A stretch of DNA of 64,000 nt from Profundibacter sp033851955 (GCA_033851955.1 JAWSVK010000010.1:232004-296003), one strand, 5' to 3'. Counted from the first letter of the stretch, positions 45,729-54,553 are shown. Notes: generated by a model not told the origin, from the sequence alone. Numbers and translations are program-made.

Positions 45729-46657
45729 AGTGCTGTTTCCAACTGGTCCCACTGATCAGAGGCGGGCAAGCCCAAGCGCAACCAAGTGCGGGAATAGGGA
45801 AAGATGCGTGACCAGATATGCTGTTCGGCGAGACGTGCTTGCCACGCGGCGGCATCATCAACGCGGTAAAGGCGAAACAAATCCGTGCCGCCCTGAATTC
45901 GCGCGCCCTTGGCTGCCACCAGCGCATCAAGTCGGGCTGCATCAGTGGCCAGTCGCGCGCGGGTTTGCGCGGCCCATGTGTGATCGCCCAGTGCTGCGGT
46001 ACCGATTTGCAATGCGGGTCCAGAAACAGGCCAAGGCCCAAGCATGTCTGACAGTTTGGCGACCAGCGCCGGATCACCAATGGCAAAGCCAAGCCGCGCC
46101 CCCGCTAGACCCCAAAATTTGCCGAAACTCTTTAGGATAATCGTGCCGGGGTTGGCCGCCAGATCAATGCAGGATTTATCAGGGGATAGATCGCAAAAGC
46201 TCTCGTCGATAACCAGCAATGGAGATTTGTCGGTGCCGTTCCAATAGTCGCCGGTTGGGTTGTTTGGGCTGACGATCACGCGTGCGTCAGGGTTGGATTC
46301 GGACACGTCCCAACCTGCCATGCGAAAACTGGCTTCGTGCTCATTGTAGGTGCGGGATTCGACCCTAACCTTGCCCAATTCGGCCAAATAGGGAATGCGT
46401 GCAATCAATGCGGATGCGCCGGGAGCTGCCAATACCGATGCGGATTTTGGCACATTCCAAAATGCGCGAGCCGCGATTTCAAGCCTGTCGGCGGCGGCCT
46501 GATCCGGTAGCGCATTCCAAGCGTTCGACAGGATGGCAGGCAGCGGATAGGGCACTGGATTTATCCCCGTTGACAGATCGAGCCAATTTGCACGCATGCC
46601 GCCATATTGGGCGACAGCCGCATCTATGCCACCCCCATGATCGCGGCTCTGTTTCAT
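45725..46657 (-). CDS. cobC: Threonine-phosphate decarboxylase CobC (CobD in Salmonella)
   Basis: 310 residues, PLP-dependent aminotransferase fold. DLSTGINPVPYP at the start, SPNNPTGDY, VIDESFCDL and the PLP lysine in LKSFGKFWGLAGARLGF are clear. It makes (R)-1-amino-2-propanol phosphate from threonine phosphate for the lower arm linker, the substrate used by CobD encoded next. Overlaps both neighbours by 4 nt. Confidence 0.93.
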   Translation of the reverse strand: MKQSRDHGGGIDAAVAQYGGMRANWLDLSTGINPVPYPLPAILSNAWNALPDQAAADRLEIAARAFWNVPKSASVLAAPGASALIARIPYLAELGKVRVESRTYNEHEASFRMAGWDVSESNPDARVIVSPNNPTGDYWNGTDKSPLLVIDESFCDLSPDKSCIDLAANPGTIILKSFGKFWGLAGARLGFAIGDPALVAKLSDMLGPWPVSGPALQIGTAALGDHTWAAQTRARLATDAARLDALVAAKGARIQGGTDLFRLYRVDDAAAWQARLAEQHIWSRIFPYSRTWLRLGLPASDQWDQLETAL

Positions 46658-47028
46658 TCAACGTCATCCAGCGGCGGGTGGCGTGTGGTGAAATGCCCTT
46701 TGATCGCTTGCGGCCACTCACGATACGGCACTTGGCCTGATGTGCTGTTGCTGTGTAGCATTGCATAATCAACGATGCCTTTGGCCGCTTCGGTATCTGG
46801 CGTAAACTCACCCAAGGTGTAGTTCAACTTGCCCTCAGCTTGAATGGTGATGTTGCAGGCACGATTACAGCCCATCAGACAGGAGAACCGACGGGTTTTC
46901 ACCGCGCTATCCCGCGCGGCAACCTCGGCCTCGATCAATGCTGCCAATGCCTCGCCATCAGTGATTCCGGCGATTTCGGCATCCCAGCCTTCGGTCTTGC
47001 AAGTGTCGCAAATGGTGATGGTTGTCAT
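46654..47028 (-). CDS. DUF1636 Cys-rich metal-binding protein
   Basis: 124 residues: MTTITICDTCKTEGWD with a CxxC, then FSCLMGCNRACNITIQ. The Cys spacing resembles thioredoxin-like 2Fe-2S ferredoxins. The open frame continues upstream to 47247, but ATG 47028 has AAAGGA and matches the family start. DUF1636 genes commonly neighbour cobalamin genes; a redox or cobalt-handling role is inferred only. First gene of the minus-strand cobC-cobD operon. Confidence 0.88.
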   Translation of the reverse strand: MTTITICDTCKTEGWDAEIAGITDGEALAALIEAEVAARDSAVKTRRFSCLMGCNRACNITIQAEGKLNYTLGEFTPDTEAAKGIVDYAMLHSNSTSGQVPYREWPQAIKGHFTTRHPPLDDVE

Positions 47029-47131
47029 GTCGCGTCCTTTGTTGCGTTTCAGCAGAACAAGCGGATTCTTAAGCCGATTGCAAGCCCCATGAAGAATGTC
47101 GTTGCTGGCGCCCGGTTTGACGCGAAACAGA

Positions 47132-47160
47132 TTGCGGTGCGGATTCGGAGTGACTATATA
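47132..47160 (+). promoter_or_regulatory. Candidate sigma-70-type promoter for the cbiX-cobM operon
   Basis: TTGCGG (47132-47137), 17 bp, TATATA (47155-47160), about 130 bp before the first plus-strand gene. No cobalamin riboswitch core (no B12 box) is seen in the 47029-47291 divergent region on either strand, unlike upstream of cbtB. Confidence 0.35.
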
Positions 47161-47291
47161 TGGAGCTGACGAAGCCCTAGGGCCAGAAAGGTTGGCTGCG
47201 GATGATCGACCCAATACGGGGATCAGATGCAGCATCGTCGGGAGCATGCGTTCCTGTCCTGACCTATTGGCCAGTTGAAAAGGAACATGCG

Positions 47292-47513
47292 ATGAAACCT
47301 ATGATGACAGTTGTCTTTGCGGTCTTGGCCGGCCCCGTTTTGGCGGACCCGATCCATATTATTGAAACGGGGGGGCACAATCATTGGCTCGCTGTTGCTG
47401 CGTTGGCCGCCGCTGCGGCGGCTGCATTGTGGCAGACGAAAAATCGTGGCGAGCAAGAAGCTGATGATGAAGACGTCGACGCAGAGCCCGACGCCGAACC
47501 GCAGGAAGCATGA
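47292..47513 (+). CDS. Small membrane protein (DUF6732-like)
   Basis: 73 residues: signal peptide MKPMMTVVFAVLAGPVLA, a short His-containing periplasmic stretch IHIIETGGHNHWL, one helix AVAALAAAAAAALW, then a very acidic tail (QEADDEDVDAEPDAEPQEA). AAAAGGA precedes ATG 47292; the frame extends to 47202 without a better start. I recall it as DUF6732, linked to cobalamin loci of Rhodobacterales. The His and acidic residues suggest metal handling; unproven. It ends one base before cbiX. Confidence 0.75.
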   Translation: MKPMMTVVFAVLAGPVLADPIHIIETGGHNHWLAVAALAAAAAAALWQTKNRGEQEADDEDVDAEPDAEPQEA

Positions 47514-47514
47514 T

Positions 47515-48612
47515 ATGTCAAAAGTAGGTGTGATGATTTGCGGACATGGTTCGCGCTCGCAAGATGCGGTTGATCAATTTGCGGTTTTGGCTGAAAAACT
47601 ACCGGCGTTATTGCCCAGTGATTGGATGGTCGACTATGGCTATTTGGAATTTGCCAATCCGGTGATCCGCGATGGATTGGATCGGTTACGCGACGGTGGC
47701 TGCGATCAGATTTTGGCGGTCCCCGGCATGTTGTTTGCCGCGATGCATTCCAAAAATGACATCCCGACGGTTTTGAACACCTATGCGGCAAAGCACGATA
47801 TCAACCTCAGCTATGGTCGCGAATTGGGCGTCGATGCCAAGATGATCGCGGCTGCGGGTTCGCGCATCCAAGAGGCTGTTGATGCGGCCAATGCCGAACA
47901 TGGTGAATTGCCGATGGAAGAAACCTGTCTGGTGGTGATTGGGCGCGGCGCGTCAGACCCAGACGCCAATGCCAACGTCGCCAAAATTGGCCGGATGTTG
48001 TGGGAAGGCATGGGGTTTGGCTGGTGCGAAATTGGCTATTCCGGCGTGACCTTTCCTTTGGTGGAACCCTGCCTAGAGCACACCGCCAAATTGGGATATA
48101 AACGGGTTATTATGTTTCCGTATTTCCTGTTTGCGGGCATCTTGATTGACCGAATTTACGGCTTTACCGACAAGGTCGCGGCAGCACATCCAGACATCCA
48201 ATTCGTTAAGGCTGGTTATCTGAATGACCACCCTAAAGTGTTGGAAACATTTGCTGAACGAATCACTGAACAGCTTGGCGAGGTGCCACCTGAAACCTGC
48301 GGAACCTGCAAATATCGCACCCAAGTATTGGGGTTTGAGGCCGAAGTTGGTGCAATTCAGGAAAGCCACCACCACCATGTCGAAGGCCAAGGAGCAAACG
48401 CACCTGGTGCCACGGTCGAGACATGCGATTTGTGCGACACGTTTTGCACGGGTGAGTGCCGTTTGGATATGGATCACCACCATCATCATGACCACGCACA
48501 TGAACATGGCCACGATCACCACCACGACCACAGCCATGATCATGCTCACCCCGAATACCCGCATGCCAAACATCCGCATGGGCCGGAAAGTGCGCGCAAA
48601 AAAGATGTGTAG
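47515..48612 (+). CDS. cbiX: Sirohydrochlorin cobaltochelatase CbiX, long form
   Basis: 365 residues; AGGAAG (47503) before ATG 47515. Catalytic His11 is in MICGHGSRSQDAV; two chelatase half-domains follow (GRGASDPDANANVAKIG, FPYFLFAGILIDRI). The C-terminal extension has CGTCKYRTQVLGFE and CDLCDTFCTGEC, fitting the Fe-S/Cys-rich tail of long CbiX, and a His-rich end (HHHHHDHAHEHGHDHHHDH). CbiX inserts cobalt early, into sirohydrochlorin, whereas CobN encoded nearby acts late. It heads the ring-methylation operon. Confidence 0.93.
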   Translation: MSKVGVMICGHGSRSQDAVDQFAVLAEKLPALLPSDWMVDYGYLEFANPVIRDGLDRLRDGGCDQILAVPGMLFAAMHSKNDIPTVLNTYAAKHDINLSYGRELGVDAKMIAAAGSRIQEAVDAANAEHGELPMEETCLVVIGRGASDPDANANVAKIGRMLWEGMGFGWCEIGYSGVTFPLVEPCLEHTAKLGYKRVIMFPYFLFAGILIDRIYGFTDKVAAAHPDIQFVKAGYLNDHPKVLETFAERITEQLGEVPPETCGTCKYRTQVLGFEAEVGAIQESHHHHVEGQGANAPGATVETCDLCDTFCTGECRLDMDHHHHHDHAHEHGHDHHHDHSHDHAHPEYPHAKHPHGPESARKKDV

Positions 48613-48639
48613 CTTTGCCGCAAATATAAGGGCTACGAC

Positions 48640-49278
48640 ATGAGACCTTACGAGCGTGAACCCGCCGCGATCTATCGCCAAAGCTTTGCTACAGTGCGTG
48701 AAGAAGCGCGGCTGGATCGGTTTGGCGTGGGAATGGAATCGGTTGTCATTCGTCTGATCCATGCTTGCGGTATGGTCGAGGTCGCGGACCGGTTGGCGTT
48801 CTCGCAAAATGCTTATGCTGCAGGCCACGACGCCCTGCAATCGGGCGCGCCGATCCTGTGCGATTGCGAGATGGTTGGCGCGGGCATTATTCGGCGCTAT
48901 TTACCCGCCGATAATCAGGTGATCGTGACCCTGAATGACCCAACCGTTCCGGCCCTTGCCAAGGACATCGGCAACACACGTTCTGCTGCTGCCGTCGAGA
49001 AATGGCGCGAACATATCGACGGTGCCGTCGTGGTGATTGGCAATGCGCCAACCGCATTGTTCCACCTGTTAGAACTTCTGGATGAGGGCTGGCCCAAACC
49101 GGCCGTGATCCTAGGGTTTCCGGTTGGATTTGTCGGCGCCGCCGAGAGCAAAGCCGAATTGGCTGAGCGCCCAAGGGGCTGCGAATTTGTCGCCCTGCGG
49201 GGTCGTCGCGGCGGGTCGGCCATGGCTTCTGCCGCGCTAAACGCCTTGGCGGCTGGCCTGCCGGAGATTGCACAATGA
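48640..49278 (+). CDS. cobH: Precorrin-8X methylmutase CobH
   Basis: 212 residues. Catalytic His41 is in VIRLIHACGM; FSQNAYAAGHDALQSGAPILCDCEMVGAGI, NAPTALFHLLEL and GFPVGFVGAAESKAEL are family blocks. It moves the C11 methyl to C12 giving hydrogenobyrinate (or the cobalt equivalent). It ends overlapping cobL by 4 nt. Confidence 0.95.
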   Translation: MRPYEREPAAIYRQSFATVREEARLDRFGVGMESVVIRLIHACGMVEVADRLAFSQNAYAAGHDALQSGAPILCDCEMVGAGIIRRYLPADNQVIVTLNDPTVPALAKDIGNTRSAAAVEKWREHIDGAVVVIGNAPTALFHLLELLDEGWPKPAVILGFPVGFVGAAESKAELAERPRGCEFVALRGRRGGSAMASAALNALAAGLPEIAQ

Positions 49279-50474
49279 CACCTTGGTTACACATCGTTGG
49301 CATAGGCGAAGACGGCATGGACGGGCTAACCCCCGCGACCCGCGCCGTGGTTGAGGCCGCCGAAATTATCATTGGTGGCGAGCGTCATCACGCCCTGGCC
49401 ACCGACATTGGTGCTGAGCGTGTGAGTTGGCCGTCGCCGTTCAATGCATTGATCGAAACCTTGCAGGTCCAACGCGGTAAGCGGGTTGTGGTTTTGGCCT
49501 CGGGCGATCCGCTTTGGTATTCTGTCGGGGCTCGCATTGGCCGCTCCATTGATCCAGCTGAGATCATTTATCACCCCCAAGTGGGTGCCTTTCAAATGGC
49601 CGCCGCGCGGATGGGTTGGTCAATGGCTGATCTGGAAACCTTGACCGTTCATGGTCGGCCTGTAGAGCAGATGATCGCCTACATTCAGCCTGACCAAAGA
49701 CTGCTTATCCTGACCACAGGGGCAGAAACCCCCGCCCAAATCGCCGCATTTTTGGCGGCGCGCGGGTTTGGTCAAAGCAAAATGACGGTGCTGGCCAATA
49801 TGGCTGGCGAGGACGAGGCCCGCTTTGATGGGGTTGCTGAAAGCTGGTCCCATGAAGTGCCGCCGTTCAACACCTTGGCCGTGGACTGCATCGCCGCACC
49901 TGACGCGGCGCTGCTGCCACGTGTGCCCGGATTGGCGGACGAGCTGTTCGTCAGCGACGGCACCATGACCAAACAAGAAGTCCGCGCCGCCACCTTGGCC
50001 AAATTGATGCCAATGCGCGGTGCTTTACTATGGGACATCGGTTGTGGTTGTGGTTCGGTCGCGGTCGAGTGGATGCGCGCGGCTCGCTATGCGCGGGCAA
50101 TCGGCATCGAGCCACGCGCCGATCGACGCGCTATGGCCGCGGCGAATGCGCTGGCGTTAGGGGCACCAAAATTGGAATTGATCGACGGCATGGTGCCTGC
50201 CGCATTGGATGGCTTAGCGTCACCGGATGCGATTTTCATTGGCGGCGGGTTAAGCCATGAAGTGTTCACCTCGGCTTGGGCTGCATTGCGTCCATTGGGG
50301 CGCATGGTGGTCAATGCGGTGACATTAGAGAGCGAAGCGGAACTGATTGCTCTGCACAAGGAATTCGGCGGCGATCTGGCTAAGCTGCAAATCTCGCGGG
50401 TTGCGCCAATTGGTCCGCTCAGCGGTTGGAAACCCTTTCGCCCCGTCACGCAGTTAAGTCTGGTCAAAAGATGA
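49275..50474 (+). CDS. cobL: Precorrin-6Y C5,15-methyltransferase (decarboxylating) CobL
   Basis: 399 residues, a natural fusion: an N-terminal CbiE-like tetrapyrrole methylase (about 1-200; VVLASGDPLWYSVG) and a C-terminal CbiT-like SAM methyltransferase (GALLWDIGCGCGSVAVEW, VNAVTLESEAELI). It methylates C5 and C15 and removes the C12 acetate carboxyl. Coupled to cobH and cobI by 4-nt overlaps. Confidence 0.95.
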   Translation: MTPWLHIVGIGEDGMDGLTPATRAVVEAAEIIIGGERHHALATDIGAERVSWPSPFNALIETLQVQRGKRVVVLASGDPLWYSVGARIGRSIDPAEIIYHPQVGAFQMAAARMGWSMADLETLTVHGRPVEQMIAYIQPDQRLLILTTGAETPAQIAAFLAARGFGQSKMTVLANMAGEDEARFDGVAESWSHEVPPFNTLAVDCIAAPDAALLPRVPGLADELFVSDGTMTKQEVRAATLAKLMPMRGALLWDIGCGCGSVAVEWMRAARYARAIGIEPRADRRAMAAANALALGAPKLELIDGMVPAALDGLASPDAIFIGGGLSHEVFTSAWAALRPLGRMVVNAVTLESEAELIALHKEFGGDLAKLQISRVAPIGPLSGWKPFRPVTQLSLVKR

Positions 50475-51172
50475 CAGGGATTTTGTACGGCGTCGGGCTT
50501 GGCCCGGGGGACGCCGAGTTGATCACCCTCAAGGCTGCGCGGCTGATTTCGACTGCCAAGGTTATTGCCTATCCAACCTTGGCGGGCAGTGACAGCTTTG
50601 CGCGCTCCATTGCAGCGGATCTGATTGGCGAGGACGTGCGCGAAATTGCGATCGATGTGCCAATGAGGGTTGAACGTGGTCCTGCCCAAGCGGCATATGA
50701 CACCGCCGCAAGCGAGATTTCCGACATATTAGAGACTGGTTTGGATGTGGTGGTGCTGTGCGAGGGCGATCCGTTTTTCTACGGATCCTTCATGTATATT
50801 TTTGCGCGTCTCAAGGCGAAGTTCAAAACCGAAATCATCCCCGGCATAACGGCGATGACCGCAAGCGCTGCTGCATTGGGTCTGCCGTTGGCTGCGCGGA
50901 ACGAGATGCTGAGCGTGATTCCTGGACCGCTGCCAGACGCTGCGTTGCGTCAAAAAATTGCGGCTGCCGACAGTGTGGCGATCATGAAGGTTGGCCGCCA
51001 TTTGGATCGGATTAGAGACGTAATCACCGATTTGGGTCTGTTGGATCAAGCCCATTATATTGAACGCACATCCCTGCCGGGTGAGCGGAAAATGCCACTG
51101 GCAGATGCGCCTGATCCTGCGCCCTATTTTTCAATGATACTCATCACAAAGGAGGCCGATCCGTGGCTTTAA
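50471..51172 (+). CDS. cobI: Precorrin-2 C20-methyltransferase CobI
   Basis: 233 residues from ATG 50471, overlapping the cobL stop as ATGA; the open frame reaches 50426 inside cobL. Motifs GVGLGPGDAELITLKAARLI, VVVLCEGDPFFYGSFMYIF and EIIPGITAMTASAAALGLPL define the family. It adds the C20 methyl to precorrin-2, the first corrin-specific methylation. The next gene starts 10 nt before its stop. Confidence 0.95.
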   Translation: MTGILYGVGLGPGDAELITLKAARLISTAKVIAYPTLAGSDSFARSIAADLIGEDVREIAIDVPMRVERGPAQAAYDTAASEISDILETGLDVVVLCEGDPFFYGSFMYIFARLKAKFKTEIIPGITAMTASAAALGLPLAARNEMLSVIPGPLPDAALRQKIAAADSVAIMKVGRHLDRIRDVITDLGLLDQAHYIERTSLPGERKMPLADAPDPAPYFSMILITKEADPWL

Positions 51173-52965
51173 CCCCTGTCGTCATCTGCCTATCCCGCTC
51201 AGGCGAGGCAACCGCGCACAACGTAGCAAAAATTCTGGGTGCAGAGGTGCATGGCCGCGAGGGGCGTGTTGATGTGGCCGATGCCTATTTCCCCAATGCG
51301 CTGGACTATGTGCGCACGTTGTTTGCCAGCGGCACGCCGGTCATTGGCGTTTGCGCGGCCGGAATTTTGATCCGTGCAGTCGCACCTGTATTGGCCGACA
51401 AACGCACCGAGCCGCCTGTGATGGCGGTGTCGGATGACGGGGCCGTTGTGGTGCCGTTACTGGGCGGGCATCGCGGTGCAAACCGCTTGGCCAAACAGAT
51501 TTCGGATGCGTCGGGCGCGACCGCTGCTGTTACGACGGCAGGCGACATCGCATTGGGTTTCGCGTTGGATGAGCCGCCCGCCGGATACAGTTTGGCAAAC
51601 CCTGAAGATGCAAAATCCGTGATGGCGGCGATGCTGAACGGTGCTGGCACGCGGGTTACAGGCGAGGCGCTGTTTGACATTGAAAGCGACGCGGCCGGTA
51701 AGGTTGAGATTTGCGTGACCGAAACACCATCAGGGGGCAAATCTGATAAGCTGGTTTACCACCCGCAACGCTTTGCGCTGGGCCTTGGCTGTGCGCGCAA
51801 TGCGGACCCCCAAGAAATGTTGGAACTGGTTGAAAAATCACTTTCTGATGCGGGCATTGCGCTGGGGGCGATTGCCTCGGTGAACTCGATTGACCTAAAG
51901 GCGGACGAGCCTGCGATCATTGCTGTTGCCAAACGATTGAACGTGCCGTTTCGCGTGTTTGACGCGGCCACGCTTGAGGCCGAAACGCCCCGCTTACAGA
52001 ACCCATCAGATGTGGTCTTTGCCGAAGTGGGTTGTCACGGCGTTTCTGAAGGGGCAGCGTTGGCCGCGACTGACGCCAGTGCAACGCTCGTCCTTGAAAA
52101 ACAAAAAACCGCGACCTGCACCTGTGCAGTGGCCCGTCAACTGGAGCCTATTACAGGGGAAAAGGGCCGCGCACGCGGTAAACTATCAATCATTGGCATC
52201 GGCCCCGGTCAGCATTCTTGGCGCACGCCAGAGGCCAGCGCGCTGATCGCCGAAGCCCAAGAATTGGTCGGCTATGGTCTTTACATCGATCTGCTCGGGC
52301 CATTGGCATCTGGCAAAATTCGCACAGATTTCCCACTGGGCGGAGAAGAAGACCGTTGTCGCTATGCGTTGGAGCAGGCGGGTAAGGGCAACAACGTTGC
52401 GCTGATCTGTTCTGGGGATGCGGGCATCTACGCCATGGGTGCGCTGGTATTTGAACTGTTGGACCGTGGACCTGATGCGCATGGTGTGTCTGATGCGGCA
52501 CAGCGCATCGAGGTGATTTCGACCCCTGGCGTTTCGGCGCTGCAAGGGGCTGCCGCTCGTGCTGGCGCCCCGTTGGGCCATGATTTTTGCGCGATTTCCC
52601 TGTCGGATTTGCTGACCCCACGCGAAGATATTGTAAAGCGCTTAAAGGCGGCGGCCGAGGGTGATTTCGTGATCGCCTTTTACAACCCCGTTTCAAAACG
52701 CCGCCGTACATTGCTGTCAGAAGCGCGTGACATTTTGTTACAACATCGCCCTGCCGACACGCCCGTCATGCTGGCCTCATCCTTGGGCCGTCCAGAGGAG
52801 CACATCCGCTATCGGAAATTGTCTGAGCTGGAGGTTGACGAAGTCGATATGCTGACCGTGGTTTTGATCGGCTCCAGCCATTCTCGACTGGCGCAATTGG
52901 GCGAAGGTCCGCGGATGTTTACCCCACGCGGTTACGCGCGAAAAATTGATGGAGATTTGTCATGA
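51163..52965 (+). CDS. cobJ: CbiG/CobE-CobJ fusion (C17-methyltransferase)
   Basis: 600 residues from GTG 51163 with AAAGGAGG ahead. The first about 330 residues are CbiG-like: N-terminal domain (VIGVCAAGILIRAVAPVLADK, VVPLLGGHRGANRLAKQISD), a middle part and the CobE-like C-terminal domain (LGLGCARNADPQEMLELVE, VCGxxVSE-like VGCHGVSEGAAL). Residues about 345-590 are precorrin-3B C17-methyltransferase (SIIGIGPGQHSWRTPEA, CSGDAGIYAMGALVFE, AFYNPVSKRR). CobJ contracts the ring; CbiG opens the cobalt-precorrin-5A lactone in the anaerobic pathway. Having both in one chain with aerobic-type partners is noteworthy. Ends overlapping cobM. Confidence 0.92.
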   Translation: MALTPVVICLSRSGEATAHNVAKILGAEVHGREGRVDVADAYFPNALDYVRTLFASGTPVIGVCAAGILIRAVAPVLADKRTEPPVMAVSDDGAVVVPLLGGHRGANRLAKQISDASGATAAVTTAGDIALGFALDEPPAGYSLANPEDAKSVMAAMLNGAGTRVTGEALFDIESDAAGKVEICVTETPSGGKSDKLVYHPQRFALGLGCARNADPQEMLELVEKSLSDAGIALGAIASVNSIDLKADEPAIIAVAKRLNVPFRVFDAATLEAETPRLQNPSDVVFAEVGCHGVSEGAALAATDASATLVLEKQKTATCTCAVARQLEPITGEKGRARGKLSIIGIGPGQHSWRTPEASALIAEAQELVGYGLYIDLLGPLASGKIRTDFPLGGEEDRCRYALEQAGKGNNVALICSGDAGIYAMGALVFELLDRGPDAHGVSDAAQRIEVISTPGVSALQGAAARAGAPLGHDFCAISLSDLLTPREDIVKRLKAAAEGDFVIAFYNPVSKRRRTLLSEARDILLQHRPADTPVMLASSLGRPEEHIRYRKLSELEVDEVDMLTVVLIGSSHSRLAQLGEGPRMFTPRGYARKIDGDLS

Positions 52966-53753
52966 CGGTTTACTTTATCGGCGCGGGGCCAGGTGACCCT
53001 GAGCTGCTGACCCTAAAGGCGCAGCGCTTGATCGCTGCCTGCCCGGTTTGCCTGTTCGCAGGCTCATTGGTGCCCGAAGAAGTGGTCGCGGGCGCGCCCG
53101 AAGGGGCCATCGTCAAGGACACAGCCGCCATGACATTAGACGACACCCACGCCGAGATTTTAGCGGCGCATGAGCGCGGTGAAGATGTTGCGCGGGTGCA
53201 TTCGGGGGATCCGTCTTTATACGGCGCGATAGCAGAACAAATTCGCCGCTTGCGGGCGGATGGCATTGAGTATCAGATCATTCCAGGCGTGCCAGCCTAT
53301 GCCGCTGCTGCGGCGGCTTTGGGCCAAGAGTTGACGATCCCGGAAATTGCGCAATCTATTGTTTTGACGCGTGTTTCCATGCAGTCCACCTCAATGCCCG
53401 AGGGCGAAACATTGGACAATTTTGCCCGCACAGGGGCCACTCTGGCGATCCACTTGGGCGTGCGCAACATGCGCGAGATCGAGCGCGTTTTGGTGCCGCA
53501 TTACGGCGCGGATTGCCCTGTCGCCGTCGCCTACCGTGTTGGTTGGCCGGACGAGATGATTATTCGTGGCACACTGTCGGACATCCGCAAAAAAGTACGG
53601 GTTGAGAAAATCACCCGCACGGCGTTGATTCTGGTGGGTCCGGCGTTGGGCAATATTCGAGATTTCAAGGACAGCGCTTTGTATGATCCGGACAAGCCGC
53701 ATGTGCTTCGTCCAGTGGTGGGGGTCGATTTGGTCGAGGACCACAACACCTAG
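52962..53753 (+). CDS. cobM: Precorrin-4 C11-methyltransferase CobM
   Basis: 263 residues. FIGAGPGDPELLTLKAQRLIAACPVCLFAGSLVP, VHSGDPSLYGAIAEQIRRL and PGVPAYAAAAAALGQELTIPEIAQS are characteristic. It adds the C11 methyl before deacylation and reduction. Last gene of the operon; no cobK, cobB or cobQ follows. Confidence 0.95.
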   Translation: MTVYFIGAGPGDPELLTLKAQRLIAACPVCLFAGSLVPEEVVAGAPEGAIVKDTAAMTLDDTHAEILAAHERGEDVARVHSGDPSLYGAIAEQIRRLRADGIEYQIIPGVPAYAAAAAALGQELTIPEIAQSIVLTRVSMQSTSMPEGETLDNFARTGATLAIHLGVRNMREIERVLVPHYGADCPVAVAYRVGWPDEMIIRGTLSDIRKKVRVEKITRTALILVGPALGNIRDFKDSALYDPDKPHVLRPVVGVDLVEDHNT

Positions 53754-53837
53754 GTTAGAAACAATTTGTCACATAACATTAACTTGACCTTCACCATGAT
53801 CGTGCCACTGTGCGATTAGGCAATGGGGTGTGATGTG

Positions 53838-54185
53838 ATGTTTGAAATGCTACCTAAAGAAGTGCGTGAAGGTCTGGAAATGGCCCGCAAACGCGATCTA
53901 AAACGTAAAAGCCGCCTGCGGGTCCATACCGATGATGATATCTTTCCAGTGCTGCGCTACTGGGAGACTGGCTTTGCGTTGGATGTCGAGAACGCACCGC
54001 ATCTGCGTGGGCTGGTCGACATCTATGATGGCGCGCGCCATTTATATCAATGTCTGGTCATCGCCTCTGAAGAGTCCAACGGCGAAATGGTTTATGATTT
54101 TAAGCGTAGCACCGCCGTTAAAGACAAGGCCGCGCTTGATTTTGTGCAGGACGTCAACGCGCCCGTTGCTTTGTTAGGGCGTTAG
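53838..54185 (+). CDS. Small conserved hypothetical protein
   Basis: 115 residues starting MFEMLPKEVREGLEMARKRDLKRKSRLRVH, a basic helical start, then a compact mixed fold (YWETGFALDVENAPHLRGLVDIYDGARHLYQCLV). GGGG at 53825 precedes; in-frame ATG 53823 (MGCDV) is also possible. No signal, no Cys motif. I recall similar proteins in Rhodobacteraceae without an assigned function. Confidence 0.75.
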   Translation: MFEMLPKEVREGLEMARKRDLKRKSRLRVHTDDDIFPVLRYWETGFALDVENAPHLRGLVDIYDGARHLYQCLVIASEESNGEMVYDFKRSTAVKDKAALDFVQDVNAPVALLGR

Positions 54186-54505
54186 GGTCTGATTTCGACG
54201 GTGGCCCCATTGGCAACCACGCGCGATAACTCTTCTATTTCTGTGTCCGGCAGAGCAACGCATCTGGCAGCCCAATCCGTTGGGGTCGTGACCAGCTTTC
54301 CCAATCCGTTGGGTTACCCGCGAATGAAAATCTCACCACCTGAATCAATTCCCGCAGCCACCGCACATTTGCGGTTTTCGACCAATGGGTAATCAGTTCT
54401 CAGCAACAGATAATAACAGCGTTTGGGATCATTACAATTAACGATGATTTTCCTTCGGACATCTTGTCTCCCTCCGTTGCGCCTTGTCCCTCTGTGGCGC
54501 GCCAC
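54182..54505 (-). pseudogene. L,D-transpeptidase (YkuD) C-terminal remnant
   Basis: The minus strand reads CYYLLLRTDYP, GIDSGGEIFIRG, a TAA (54316-54314), then in the same frame PNGLGK, TDWAARCVALPDTEIEEL and NGATVEIRP with a natural stop. This follows the C-terminal half of YkuD enzymes (GGEIFIHG.PNGLG...DWTAGCIAV...EI) with the catalytic Cys in AARC. The N-terminal half is missing and the stop is in frame, so it is non-functional. It ends overlapping the stop of the convergent gene. Confidence 0.7.
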
Positions 54506-54553
54506 ATAAAGGTAATCCTAAGGGATTGGGTGCAATGAAATACAAAGAAGCTT

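Noticed and set aside
47029..47291. Possible cobalamin riboswitch before the cbiX operon
   Set aside because: No GCC.GGAGACC B12 box or GCCCCCGC core on either strand.
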